Below are positions 25,975 through 38,000 of a stretch of DNA of 64,000 nucleotides, in pieces. Position 1 is the first letter of the stretch. Every line of letters begins with the position of its first letter. The stretch is from Methylogaea oryzae (GTDB taxonomy: Bacteria > Pseudomonadota > Gammaproteobacteria > Methylococcales > Methylococcaceae). The notes beneath the pieces were generated by a model. It was not told the DNA's origin. It made no database searches and saw only the letters and a program-made list of their open reading frames with translations. The translations under genes were made by a program, and so were the position numbers. Location: NCBI RefSeq assembly GCF_019669985.1, contig NZ_AP019782.1, positions 1,792,001-1,856,000 of the forward strand, given 5' to 3'.

Positions 25975-28338
25975 TTAGTTTGAGTCGCCAGCGATCTCGA
26001 TCGACTCGATGCGCGAGTAATCTAGCCCGAACAGCTTTTGGGTGCTGGAGCGGTTGATGCAAATGTTGACGATTTTTCCGATGTAAGGGGTTAGGTCCTT
26101 TTCCGAAAATGCGTAAACCCCTCCCACACGGTTAATTTGCGTACCGGAAACGATGGAGGTTAACTGCGCCGACTTCAGGTCGTCTTTCCACCACATGATG
26201 GCCGGCACGTTTTCCTGCAGCCGCTTGCGGTCAGCAACCCATAACCGGTGAGTAAAATCGGTACTTCCAGCGTTGGAGGAAAAAATCACGCCTTGCGATC
26301 GTTTCCCCAGTTGCGTCACGGCTAGTTCACCGCTGGCGCATTTGTAAGAAGCATCGAAGGGCGTAGGCCTTTTGATGCAAACAGGGGCGGCCATGATGAC
26401 GACCAACAGCGCAATCATGGCCTGTTCGAACGTCTTGGATGTTTGATAGGGGGCTTTCCTTTCGTAATCCGTATTCGCAACGACATCGAAAGTGCTGGAG
26501 AAAAACAGCCGTTTGATTTGGGCGAATGAGGGCGCTTCAACGAATCGAAGATAGATTGTCAATAACCACCAGCAGCCGATCGTTATTTGCGCGAAATCCG
26601 CCGTAGCGCTGGCAGCGAATACCCGGGATCCGGCGTCTTCCATCAAAAGAGGGGCAGTCAACACGACGCCAAGCGACATCAATCCAATTAGGCTGAATAG
26701 GGCGCGTCTCCTGTAAAGGACGATCGGCCACAGTCCTGTCCACCAGAGAATGCTTGCGAATGACTGAAATGCACCGTATCGGTAATATCCCACGGTGCCG
26801 TTTTCAAGGAAAATCGAAATATTGTGTATTAGTCCCTCGAAAAGCTTTTCCGGACGAGTAACGATATTTTCGAACGCCATTTTGTAAGCTGTCGACGACG
26901 CTTGCGCGTCGGATTGGAATGTCAGCCCTGGGTGGTCCAGGAAGAATTGATTCCAGTTTTTTCCGCCTACCGATAATCCGTATAGCGTTAATGAAAAATT
27001 CCCGTAGGAGTTCCCGGGAGTTGCTCCGGAGGCCTTTAACAGTATGACTTGGGTGATATTGCCTGCGACAAGCGCCAAAAATAGGAGCGCAAAATGATGC
27101 CATCGCAGCTCGAAGCGGCGCCTTAGCATCAGCCACGACCAGCAGAATAGCAAAGGCAAACAGAACATCGCTCCGGCGCGGGCGCTTAAAGCAATGGAAA
27201 TGGTGCCGAGGCCTAGTAGTATGAGGGCGAATGGCGCGTCGCTAATGGGCTTTTGCGCTAGCGAAGCCGGCCCTTGGTTGTTCGCGTCGAGCATTTTCGC
27301 GCTGGACAATAAAAATGCCATGCCGAGCGCTCCGAACATCAGCCCCGCGTTCTCGGTCGTCGTGGTCGCGAACACTTCCGAGGCCGCGTAGTTGAGCAGA
27401 AACCCGGTGAACAAAATAGCGGATCCCAGCCCAAGGTGGCGGTATAAGTGCTTTGCCGCCAAATAGAGGCATAGGGTTACGGTCAGCCCTTGCAGGATGA
27501 GGGTGCCGGCCAGGTTTTCGGTAATGCTGGAGAAGCCCGCTAGTAGGTAAGGATAAATTACCCGCCGGTCGCACCAGTCGTAATCAAATCTTCCTTTCTC
27601 AATCAGCGAATTTGCGCATTCGTAATAGCCTAGCCCATCGCTTACCACATATCGCCCGCCCAGCGAGAAGGAGTTTGTCGTAATGTCGTTAAACCACTGG
27701 TGAAATATGTAAGCGCAGACGGCGCTGGTTAAAATTGCGGCGATGGCGATTTCGGTGGATCTCGGCGCCGAATTGCGAAGGAAATTCGTTAGCCTGTTCC
27801 TGGTTTCCGCTATTTTTTTTAACAGGCCGGAGTGGCTGGCGAAAAAAGAAAACGCGATAAATATCCCGAAAATGATGGCGTTGCCGGCAGGCGAAAGCCT
27901 CGGCGGTATTTTGATTTTGTAAAGCTTGCCGTTAACCACGGGGGATGAGCAGTCGCTCGTGGAAAAATACAATTCGTTTTGCCAGTGCGAATAAGCGCCG
28001 CGGCCTTTGGTTTGGATGTCGGCATAGGCCGTATTGTTTGGGCCTAGCTGAATTTTGTTTTCGTATAGCCGTAACTTTGAAAAAACCCCTTTGGTTGAGT
28101 CGCCTTCGAATGTCCAGAATAGCGAGTCGTTGTGGGGCGGGATGTCTACGGTATAAGCGCAGCCTTCGTGTCGCTTGATCTGGTCGGTTGGAAGCGGGAT
28201 ATTGATTTGGGCGGGCTTGGACAACAACAGCACCGACACGAGCAAGATCGACAAAAGACCGCTGAAATTTTTGGGGAGAAGAAGCAATGGCACTATCCCG
28301 TTGTTTATTTCTTTTATCGATCGCAAATTTATTGCCAT
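25975..28338 (-). CDS. Large multi-pass membrane protein of the glycan locus, unrecognised
   Basis: The protein has 787 residues. One helix near 25-42 is followed by a periplasmic beta-rich domain (about 45-150), about eleven helices (150-620), another near 640-660 and a C-terminal extracytoplasmic domain to the end. The first long loop after a helix at about 195-215 reads GGRYVVSDGLGYYECANSL. An acidic residue in that place would suit a GT-C glycosyltransferase. I do not recognise the family. AT-rich codon use sets it apart from the core genome. It lies 69 bases before colD and is probably the head of that operon. Confidence 0.75.
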   Translation of the reverse strand: MAINLRSIKEINNGIVPLLLLPKNFSGLLSILLVSVLLLSKPAQINIPLPTDQIKRHEGCAYTVDIPPHNDSLFWTFEGDSTKGVFSKLRLYENKIQLGPNNTAYADIQTKGRGAYSHWQNELYFSTSDCSSPVVNGKLYKIKIPPRLSPAGNAIIFGIFIAFSFFASHSGLLKKIAETRNRLTNFLRNSAPRSTEIAIAAILTSAVCAYIFHQWFNDITTNSFSLGGRYVVSDGLGYYECANSLIEKGRFDYDWCDRRVIYPYLLAGFSSITENLAGTLILQGLTVTLCLYLAAKHLYRHLGLGSAILFTGFLLNYAASEVFATTTTENAGLMFGALGMAFLLSSAKMLDANNQGPASLAQKPISDAPFALILLGLGTISIALSARAGAMFCLPLLFCWSWLMLRRRFELRWHHFALLFLALVAGNITQVILLKASGATPGNSYGNFSLTLYGLSVGGKNWNQFFLDHPGLTFQSDAQASSTAYKMAFENIVTRPEKLFEGLIHNISIFLENGTVGYYRYGAFQSFASILWWTGLWPIVLYRRRALFSLIGLMSLGVVLTAPLLMEDAGSRVFAASATADFAQITIGCWWLLTIYLRFVEAPSFAQIKRLFFSSTFDVVANTDYERKAPYQTSKTFEQAMIALLVVIMAAPVCIKRPTPFDASYKCASGELAVTQLGKRSQGVIFSSNAGSTDFTHRLWVADRKRLQENVPAIMWWKDDLKSAQLTSIVSGTQINRVGGVYAFSEKDLTPYIGKIVNICINRSSTQKLFGLDYSRIESIEIAGDSN

Positions 28339-28644
28339 TCCGTTTTCTCTAAAATCTTGGCCGATTCTGCCAGTAGCGGTTTTTCGCTAATGCTGGAGCG
28401 GTTCGGCTAATGTCTGAACTCGCGACTTGTTCGAGGATCGGCGCTGCCTGCCGCTCGGCCGGTTATTGTGGTTGAAATTTTCCGGCGCATTAATGGGGCG
28501 TCTCGCTCCGAGCTCGCGATTGGGACGCGGGTGTTGCTGGCGGCGGGAGTTCGCAGTTTTTCCGAGGTGACTTTCTCAACATTTCGCCTTTTCATGGGCG
28601 ACGTGCATATGTCGCCCCGATGTCAGGGCGAACGTGGAACCGGT
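28339..28644. other. Spacer between manB and the membrane-protein gene
   Basis: No gene is supported here. A 7-bp inverted repeat GGGCGAC / GTCGCCC (28596-28602 with 28611-28617, 8-base loop) lies 28 bases past the manB stop and may help to end the manCB transcript, though it lacks a T tract. The left part should hold the promoter of the colD operon. Confidence 0.45.
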
Positions 28645-30015
28645 TTAGGTGGTTGCGGCGATTAAACGCTCGATTTGCCGTACGTGCTCGTCGACGGATG
28701 CAGGATCGGCTCTGCTTTCTACGTTCAGTCGAAGCAGGGGTTCGGTGTTGGAGCCGCGCAGGTTGAGGCGCCAGTCGGAAAACTCCATGCTGAGTCCGTC
28801 GGTATTGTCGATGCGGGGCGCCAAGGGGGCGTAGTGCTCGAGCACTCGGTTGATCGCTTCGGGCTGGCTGGAAACCTTATAGTTGATTTCGCCGCTGCAA
28901 GGGTAGGTGGATACGCGCTCGTCGACTAATTGGGACAAGGTTTTTTGTTTTGTGCTCAATAGTTCGGCGACCAGCAGCCAGGGGATCATGCCGCTGTCGC
29001 AGTAGGCGAAGTCGCGGAAGTAGTGGTGGGCGCTCATCTCGCCGCCGTATATGGCGTTTTCCGCGCGCATGCGTTCCTTGATGAAAGCGTGGCCGGTTTT
29101 GCTCTGAATGGGTACGCCTCCCGCTTGGGTGACTATGTCGATGGTGTTCCAGGTGAGGCGCGGGTCGTGAATGATTTTCTCGCCCGGATGCTTGTGCAGG
29201 AACGCTTCGGCCAATAGTCCGACGATGTAATAGCCTTCGACAAACCGGCCTTTTTCGTCGAACAGGAAGCAGCGGTCGAAGTCGCCGTCCCAGGCGATGC
29301 CGATATCGGCGCCGTGTTGTTGCACGGCCTCGGCGGTTGCCGCCCGATTTTCGGGCAAAAGCGGGTTGGGGATGCCGTTGGGGAAGTCGCTATCCGGCGC
29401 GTGGTGCACCTTGATGAACTCTATGGGCGTGTTCGCGTCGGCAAACCGCTGTTCGATGGCGTCGATGACGTGGCCGGCGGCGCCGTTGCCGGCGTTGACC
29501 ACGAGCCTGAGCGGCCGTAGCTTGGCCTGGTCGATGTAGCCGAGCAGGTGGTCAACATAGGGTTCCAGAATGGATTGGTGCGTGAGCGCGCCTTGGCGGG
29601 CGGCCGGCTGAAAGTCCGCTGTTTCAGCCAGCTTTTGGATGGTCCGCAAGCCGGAATCGCCGCTGATCGGCAGGGCGCCTTTGCCTACGAATTTCATCCC
29701 GTTGTAGTCCATGGGGTTGTGGCTGGCGGTAACTTCTATTCCTCCGTCCACGTCGAGGTGGAAGGTGGCGAAATAAATTTCTTCCGTGCCGCTCAGGCCG
29801 ATGTCGATGACGTCCGCTCCCGCGTCCATCAACCCTTGCGCCAGGGCCTGCTTGAGGGGGGCGCTGGTTTTGCGTACGTCGCTGCCGACAACCACGCGCG
29901 CGGCGCCGAGGTATTGCGCATAGGCGCGCCCGATTCGATAGGCGATGTCTTCGTTGAGTTCGTCGCCGAGTTTGCCGCGAACGTCATAGGCTTTAAAGCA
30001 GGTTAATTCCGACAT
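28645..30015 (-). CDS. manB: Phosphomannomutase
   Basis: The protein has 456 residues, the usual length of CpsG/ManB. The phosphoserine is Ser98 in [14 protein letters not shown]. Metal-binding DGDFDR, sugar-binding [10 protein letters not shown] and phosphate-binding [14 protein letters not shown] are all present. It turns mannose 6-phosphate into mannose 1-phosphate. The start ATG directly follows the manC stop with no base between, so the two are translated together and supply GDP-mannose to Gmd. AlgC-like glucose-phosphate activity cannot be excluded. Confidence 0.93.
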   Translation of the reverse strand: MSELTCFKAYDVRGKLGDELNEDIAYRIGRAYAQYLGAARVVVGSDVRKTSAPLKQALAQGLMDAGADVIDIGLSGTEEIYFATFHLDVDGGIEVTASHNPMDYNGMKFVGKGALPISGDSGLRTIQKLAETADFQPAARQGALTHQSILEPYVDHLLGYIDQAKLRPLRLVVNAGNGAAGHVIDAIEQRFADANTPIEFIKVHHAPDSDFPNGIPNPLLPENRAATAEAVQQHGADIGIAWDGDFDRCFLFDEKGRFVEGYYIVGLLAEAFLHKHPGEKIIHDPRLTWNTIDIVTQAGGVPIQSKTGHAFIKERMRAENAIYGGEMSAHHYFRDFAYCDSGMIPWLLVAELLSTKQKTLSQLVDERVSTYPCSGEINYKVSSQPEAINRVLEHYAPLAPRIDNTDGLSMEFSDWRLNLRGSNTEPLLRLNVESRADPASVDEHVRQIERLIAATT

Positions 30016-31431
30016 TTAGGCGCGCCCGTAATTGTCTTCAAAGCGCACGATGTCGTCTTCGCCGACATAGGCGCCGCTTTGTACTTCGATCATGACCAGG
30101 TCGAGCAACCCGGGGTTTTCAAGGCGGTGCTTGCGTCCGGCTTTGATGTAGGTCGATTCGTTGGTGTTGACGATGATTTCGCTGTCTTCGTTCACCACTT
30201 TCGCCGTGCCGCTGACCACCACCCAGTGTTCGCTGCGATGGTAGTGCATTTGCAGGCTGAGCCTGGCTCCGGGCTTGACTACGATGCGCTTGATTTTGAA
30301 GTCGCTGCCTTCTTCAAGCACGGTATAAGTGCCCCACGGCCGATGCACCGTGCGATGAAGCTGGTGGGTGATGTGTCCTTTGGTTTTCAGTTCCGCGTAG
30401 ATGTGTTTGACATCCTGCGAGCAGGACTTTTCTGTGACCAAAAGGGCGTCCGGCGTGTCCACGATGATCAGGTCTTCCACGCCGACGGCGGCGACCAGGC
30501 GGTCGTTGCTGTGGATGGTGCAGTTACGGCTGCTGTGCAGCAAGGTTTCGCCCTGGGTGCGGTTGCCGTGGGCGTCCGGTTCGTCCAAATCACCTAATGC
30601 CGTCCAGGAGCCGATGTCGCTCCAGCCGATATCGCAGGGAACCACGGCGACTTCGCTCGATTTTTCCATGACGGCGTAGTCGATGGACAGTTCCGGAACG
30701 CTGGAAAACGTGTTGGAGTCCAGCTCGAGTTGAGTGAAGTCCTTGCCTTCGGCGAGCCTGGATCGCTCAATGCAGCGTTTGGTCTCGGAAAGGATTTCGG
30801 GGCAATGCCGCTCCATTTCCTGCAGCATGCTGTTGGCGGAAAAGCAAAACATCCCGGAATTCCAGAGGTAACGGCCGGATGCGAGGTATTCTTGGGCTTT
30901 TTCTCGAGAAGGCTTTTCAATGAAGCGAAGCACGTTGTTTCCGTCGGCCTCAATGTAGCCGTAGCCGGTTTCCGGAGCGTTTGGTTGAATGCCGAACGTG
31001 ACCAGTTTCCCGGTGGCGGCCAATTCGATGCTTGCGAGAACGGCTTTTTGGAAGGCTTCCTGGTCGGCGATGAGGTGGTCGGCTGCGAGAACTAGGACGA
31101 GCGTATCCGGTCCGTGGGTTTTAGCGATTTGCAACGCCGCTGCAGCGATCGCCGCCGCGGTATTTCGGCCATAGGGCTCGAGAATAAAAGAGGTTGCGAT
31201 ATTGGTCGCGTTAATCTCGCGGAATTCGTCTTCCGTTTTAAAGAAGAAATCGCGGTTGGTGACCGTTAGTACCGTTTTAACATTCGGTAATTCGGCCCCT
31301 CGTAGGAATGCTTTTTGTAGTAAGCTTTGCCCATCCGCCAAGCGGATAAATGGTTTGGGGTGCAGCGCCCGGGAAACCGGCCATAAACGCGAACCTGCGC
31401 CGCCGCAAAGAATTACTGGTATTAGTTGCAT
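30016..31431 (-). CDS. manC: Mannose-1-phosphate guanylyltransferase / mannose-6-phosphate isomerase
   Basis: This 471-residue bifunctional enzyme has the nucleotidyltransferase signature GGAGSRLWPVSRALHPKPF (about 10-28) and FIEKPSREKAQEYL. A C-terminal cupin isomerase domain follows from about 350 (HRPWGTYTVLEEGSDFKIKRI, then LSLQMHYHRSEHWVVVSG). It makes GDP-mannose. The ribosome binding site AGGGG is five or six bases before the ATG. A possible promoter with TTGCCC and TATCCT, 17 bases apart, lies about 50-80 bases upstream on the minus strand. Confidence 0.95.
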   Translation of the reverse strand: MQLIPVILCGGAGSRLWPVSRALHPKPFIRLADGQSLLQKAFLRGAELPNVKTVLTVTNRDFFFKTEDEFREINATNIATSFILEPYGRNTAAAIAAAALQIAKTHGPDTLVLVLAADHLIADQEAFQKAVLASIELAATGKLVTFGIQPNAPETGYGYIEADGNNVLRFIEKPSREKAQEYLASGRYLWNSGMFCFSANSMLQEMERHCPEILSETKRCIERSRLAEGKDFTQLELDSNTFSSVPELSIDYAVMEKSSEVAVVPCDIGWSDIGSWTALGDLDEPDAHGNRTQGETLLHSSRNCTIHSNDRLVAAVGVEDLIIVDTPDALLVTEKSCSQDVKHIYAELKTKGHITHQLHRTVHRPWGTYTVLEEGSDFKIKRIVVKPGARLSLQMHYHRSEHWVVVSGTAKVVNEDSEIIVNTNESTYIKAGRKHRLENPGLLDLVMIEVQSGAYVGEDDIVRFEDNYGRA

Positions 31432-31689
31432 TTCGCCCCTGGTATAAGCATGCAGTTTAACCTCCTCAGGATATCATAAGCTTGGTATTAGGGCAATTGC
31501 GCGGGCGCGGCGAAGGGTAGGGCAAAAGCGGTTTTGGCGTTCGCCGGCCATTTTGATGGGGACGCCTCGGATGAGGCCGCTCCCCAGGTATGAATCGTTG
31601 TCGCGGGGCGACGGCGAGTGTCCGCTCCCCAGCGGCGTGCCCTGGTTCGCGGTATCGCCGCGGCGTCGCCGTTTAAGGCTGCAATGGGG

Positions 31690-32271
31690 TTAGACGGCAA
31701 GGTTCAGCGCATCTTCGATGGTTTTTTTGTCGATGACGCCGCTGGCGCGGAAGGTTCGATACAGCATGACGACCAGCCGCGCTTTTTTGGGGGGCGGCAG
31801 CGTGGTTCCGGTTTGTTCCAGCATCGTTTCCAGCGTTTCCAGCAAATTTTCCAGCAATCTCGCGTCAATATCGGCCGTGTTCGCTTTGCCGTCGGTGCGG
31901 GGCGGCCGAGTGATGGGGTTTTTGTCGCATTTGGGGCATGTGGAACTGAAAAGCGCCTTGGTTATGGCGCCGCCGGGGCCGCCTTTCGATGCGTATTGCC
32001 GGCACTCCTCCCGCGTAATAGGCCGTTCGACGAGCAGCGACCGAAACGCCGGGCATTCCACCATCGCCTCCGGTTCGTCCACGCCGAACAGGACGTAATC
32101 GACGTCTATCCCCAGGGTCTTGACTGTTTCCAGGTAGCCGGAGTCGGGCTCGGCCTCCCCTAGCTCGTAGTCGGCCTGGGTGCCGCGCGGTATGCCCGCT
32201 TGTTCCGCGAGATCGGCTTGAGAAAGCTGAAGCCTCTCTCTCTCCTCTCTCAGTCGCCTGCCGATTGCCAT
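31690..32271 (-). CDS. XRE-family regulator with extra Cys-containing domain
   Basis: About 193 residues from the ATG at 32271, or 215 from 32337. The Cro/CI HTH is at about 5-60 (RLREERERLQLSQADLAEQAG). The middle holds two Cys in STCPKCDKN (one zinc-knuckle half) and the C-terminus is a helical repeat rich in Leu. Similar regulators occur in or beside phage-like DNA, but no phage gene is seen here, so it is an orphan. The 258 bases to its left, before manC, hold no gene. Confidence 0.78.
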   Translation of the reverse strand: MAIGRRLREERERLQLSQADLAEQAGIPRGTQADYELGEAEPDSGYLETVKTLGIDVDYVLFGVDEPEAMVECPAFRSLLVERPITREECRQYASKGGPGGAITKALFSSTCPKCDKNPITRPPRTDGKANTADIDARLLENLLETLETMLEQTGTTLPPPKKARLVVMLYRTFRASGVIDKKTIEDALNLAV

Positions 32272-32643
32272 GACTCTGCCTATAGATGAAGCCGCAAACG
32301 AATGTCCGTGATGCATATCGATGTATTCGCCGATCAAGGATTATCTATGAGAACACGCAGGATTCGTGCGGCTCAAGATGTTCGTGCCGGCTTCGTCCGC
32401 AAATCGCGTCGGCGCCGCGTCTCCGGCTTGGCTGCGGCGGGGCGGGGTGCGAGGTTTCCTGTCGGCAGTCCATGGCTAGGTTCGGGCGGCCGGTCTTTAA
32501 TGGTCGAAGACCGGCGCGCGCGGCCCGTTAGCGAAGGGGAGGGGCAGGTTTCCCGCCTCTACGGGACGCAAGGCGATTCTGGGCCTACGGGATCGGGTCG
32601 CGTCGGCCGGAGCTCGTAGACGGTGCGGGCCGCCTTTGCGGCC
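32272..32643. other. Gene-poor region before groES
   Basis: No protein is supported. A hairpin GCCGGTCTT / AAGACCGGC (32489-32497 with 32507-32515) has no T tract. Open frames here lack coding character. Confidence 0.5.
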
Positions 32644-32697
32644 TTGACATGGCCGAATCCCGGTTTATTATTAGCACTCACCCGCATCGAGTGCTAA
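32644..32697 (+). promoter_or_regulatory. groESL promoter with CIRCE element
   Basis: TTGACA (32644-32649) and TATTAT (32666-32671) are 16 bases apart, a good sigma-70 promoter. CIRCE follows at once: TTAGCACTC (32671-32679), nine bases, GAGTGCTAA (32689-32697), a perfect match to the HrcA operator. The -10 box touches the left arm, so bound HrcA would block polymerase. HrcA itself is not in the window. Confidence 0.93.
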
Positions 32698-32751
32698 TAG
32701 CGTTCGGCGACAGCGGAAATTCGTTTACGGATCATCTCAACAGGAGAAGCT

Positions 32752-33042
32752 ATGAAAATTCGTCCCCTGCACGACCGAGTCATTGTTAAGCGTTTGGAAG
32801 AAGAGCGGATGACCGCCGGCGGCATCGTCATTCCCGACACCGCCAAAGAAAAGCCCATGCGCGGCGAAGTGCTGGCGGTTGGCAACGGCAAGATTCTCGA
32901 CGACGGCAGCGTGCGCGCCATGGCCGTCAAGGCCGGCGACAAGGTGCTGTTCGGCAAGTACTCCGGCACCGAGGTGAAGATCGACGGTGAAGAAGTCGTC
33001 GTGATGCGCGAAGAAGACATCATGGGCGTCATCGAAGGCTAA
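32752..33042 (+). CDS. groES: Co-chaperonin GroES
   Basis: The protein has 96 residues. It starts [20 protein letters not shown] and includes the mobile loop region [14 protein letters not shown] and [20 protein letters not shown]. The heptameric lid of GroEL. The ribosome binding site is CAGGAGA, seven bases upstream. HrcA/CIRCE-controlled heat-shock expression is expected. The groEL gene follows after 45 bases. Confidence 0.98.
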   Translation: MKIRPLHDRVIVKRLEEERMTAGGIVIPDTAKEKPMRGEVLAVGNGKILDDGSVRAMAVKAGDKVLFGKYSGTEVKIDGEEVVVMREEDIMGVIEG

Positions 33043-33066
33043 TAGCCTCCCTTCCTTTTTCCCTGA

Positions 33067-34737
<1,671 letters not shown>

Positions 34738-34793
34738 GCCAGCCCTTAGGCGAAGCCCCGAGATTGCGCCGGGTTTCCGGCGCAGACTCAACG

Positions 34794-34826
34794 AAAAGCC
34801 CCGTCTTCGGACGGGGCTTTTTTTTT
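34794..34826 (+). terminator. groESL terminator
   Basis: A 12-bp stem (34794-34805 with 34810-34821) capped by the stable TTCG tetraloop is followed by eight T. It lies 57 bases past the groEL stop. From here to 35047 I see no gene; the region should hold the promoter of the following sensor gene. Confidence 0.95.
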
Positions 34827-35047
34827 GCCGCCGCCAGTCGCAAATTCTGCCGATATTCGGATTCATGGCTGGACGAGGCAAGCGGAGAGTGAGGTTAATC
34901 GAATAAGAAATTTTTATGGAGCATGGTAATTAAGATTGGCTTAGCAAATGGCTAAAATGCGCAGTTACATACTAGAGTTGAATGGCGGCCTGACGATCAA
35001 GGGGGTGCGTAGGCGCAAATCCGATCTGTCGCACTATAGGGGATGCA

Positions 35048-38000
35048 GTGGAAGATATGATGTCCTCGAGTCGCCGCGGCACAGCTGCTGTAAAGTGGCT
35101 GGGATTAGCTCTCGCATACGCGCTGTTCGCCCGTCTGCTGCTAACCTTTTCCACCGTCAACGGCAACGTCACCATTTTTTGGCCCCCGGGAGGGCTTGCT
35201 TTGGCGGCGTTGTTGGCCTGGGGATGGGGGTTCTGGCCGGCGGTGTTTGCTGGGGCAGTCTCTGCCGGATTGTTGGTGGGCGATTCGCCGGCAATTTCCA
35301 TCTTTTTGGCTGTGGGCAACACGCTGGAAACCCTAGTCGCGTTTTGGCTGCTGCGAAACCGGCTGCGTTTCGACACGGAGTTCGAAACCCCCCAAGACTT
35401 TCTCTCCATGACTCTGGCTGGGGGGCTCGCTTCCGCCATCAGCGCCCTGATTGGCTTGGTCACACTGCATGTTTCCGGCTATTTGAGCCCATCAGACCTC
35501 CCCGACACGTTCAAGCATTGGTGGCAAGGGGATTTCTTGGGCATTCTGCTTGGCACCCCCTTGTTCCTCATCTGGATGAATTGGCCAGGGAACTGGCGTC
35601 AACCTGCTCGCTTCGTGCAAGTTCTGCTGTTCTTTTCTCTGTCGTTTTTAGTCGGGCAGATAATTTTTCTGGATTGGTTCCACGACCTGTTCGGGAATAT
35701 CGCCCTTGGTTACTGGATGTTTTTGGTCGTGGTGATAGCCACCGTGTACTTCGGGCGACACGGCGCACTGCTAGTGCTCTCCCAGACCGCGGTGCAAGCA
35801 CTGTTGGGGGCAAGTCTTGGCGTCGGTTTCTTTCGCAACGATGTTGCCCATACGGGTTTGCAAAACTGTTGGTTTTATCTGCTGGTCTTGACCGTGACGG
35901 GTATTGCGTTGGCCTTGACTATCAAGGGGCGCAAGGGGGCGGAAGCGGCTCTGCTCCGGCGCGAAGCATACCTTTATGCCCTGGTGGAAGGCACCACCGA
36001 TGCGGTTTTCGTGAAGGACCGAAGTGGGCATTACCTTTTGTGCAATCAAACGACAGAAAAATTTCTGGGCAAAGGCAGAGAACAGATTATCGGGTTTGAC
36101 GACAAGAAATTGTTCTCATCGGATGAGGCCCGTCGAATCCAAGCCGAGGATAGGTGGGTCATGGAAGGCGGCATGGTGAAAACCTATGAAGGAGAAGTCA
36201 CTTCAGCGGATGGAGTCTTGCGCACGTTTCTTTCGACCAAAGGACCGATTTGCGACGAAACAGGGAACGTGATCGGCGTTTTCGGCATTGCACGTGATAT
36301 TACGGAGCGCAAGCGAGCCGAGGAAAAAGTGCGGATATCGGAGGAGCGGCTGCGGATAAGCCAAACCTATGGCGGGGTGGGCGTATGGGTCAGTGATTTG
36401 TTAACCGGCGGCCAGCACTGGTCCGATTCTGTTTACTCCATTTTGGGGTTTCCTCAGGTGCAGAAGCCGTGCTGGGAAGCGTTCATAAACGCGGTGCTCC
36501 CAGAGGACAGGGAACGCATCGTCGATGTTTATCAAGCGCACCTTCGAGGAGGCGTTCCGTACGAAGTGGAATACCGCATTACCACCCAGGATGGGAAATT
36601 GCGGTGGATGCGCTCTGCGGGACAGGTGGAACGCGACTGCAACGGCGTTCCGGCGCGAATGTGCGGCATCGTACAAGACATCACCGATCGTAAAACTGCC
36701 GAAGAGCTGGCGCTGCAAAAGCAACAGCTCTTTAAATTGTTTATTGACTATGCGCCCGCCGCGCTCGCCATGTTCGACCGTGACATGCGCTACCTCGCCG
36801 TCAGTCGCCGCTGGCTGGAGGACTACCGCCTTGGGGAGCAGAGCATTTTGGGGCGCTCCCATTACGAAGTTTTTCCCGAAATTCCCGAACGATGGAAAGA
36901 GATTCACGCCAGGTGCATGGAGGGAGAAGTTATTCGTTGCGAGTCCGACCCATTTGCGCGGCTTTCCGGCGACATTCAATGGCTTCGCTGGGAAGTACGC
37001 CCTTGGTGGAAGGGGGAAGCCGTCGGCGGCATCGTAATCCTGACGGAAGACATCAGCCAGCATAAACAGGCCGAAGATGCGCAGCGCCTGGCCCAGCAGG
37101 TGTACGAACACAGCGCCGAGTCCATCCTCGTGACCGAGGCGGACGGAACCATCGTATCGGTGAACCCGGCTTTCACCCGCATAACGGGATATGCGGCGGT
37201 AGACGTTTTGGGGAAAAATCCGAGCATCCTTTCCTCCGGCCAGCACCCACCGGGCTTCTATCATGCGATGTGGGAATCCATCCAGACCACCGGGATGTGG
37301 GAAGGCGAAATTTGGAACCGGCGCAAGAACGGCGAGCTGTATGTCGAGCGTCTAGCCATCAGCACCATTTTCCTCAGCGATGGAACGCCTTGGAAACGGA
37401 TAGGGCTGTTTTTCGATATTACTCAGCAGAAAAGCAATGAAGACCTGTTGTGGAAACAGGCCAACCTGGACTTACTCACCGGGCTTCCCAACCGGCGCTT
37501 GTTTAGGGATAGGTTGATGCTGGAGATGAGAAAAAGCCAGCGGGCGGGAGTGCCGCTGGGGTTGTTGTTTCTTGACCTCGACCGCTTTAAGGAAGTCAAC
37601 GAGACCTTGGGGCACGACGTGGGAGATGCCTTGCTCAAGGAGGCAGCCCTTCGCCTCACCAGCTGCGTGCGGGAGACCGATACCGTGGCCCGATTGGGCG
37701 GGGATGAATTTACCGTCATCCTGGCGCAGCTGGAAGGGCTTGAAACGCTCGATCGCATCTGTCGGGACATTTTGGAGCGCCTCGGCCAGCCCTATGCATT
37801 GGGGTCGGAAACCGCCTACGTTTCCGTCAGCATCGGCATCACCCTCTATCCGGACGACAGCGGGGAGATCGAGCAGCTCGTTAAGAACGCCGAACAAGCC
37901 ATGTACGCCGCCAAGGCGCAAGGGAAAAACCGGTTTTGCTATTTCACGTCGGTTCTTCAAGAGGCCGCCGAGCAAAGAATGCACCTTGCCAACGAGCTTC

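Noticed and set aside
28468-28665. Plus-strand open frame of 65 codons between manB and the membrane-protein gene
   Set aside because: It has no ribosome binding site or known domain and overlaps the manB end.
31432-31450. CCAGGGGCG before manC recalls the JUMPstart/ops element of polysaccharide operons
   Set aside because: The ops core GGCGGTAGC is absent, and the match is explained by the manC ribosome binding site.
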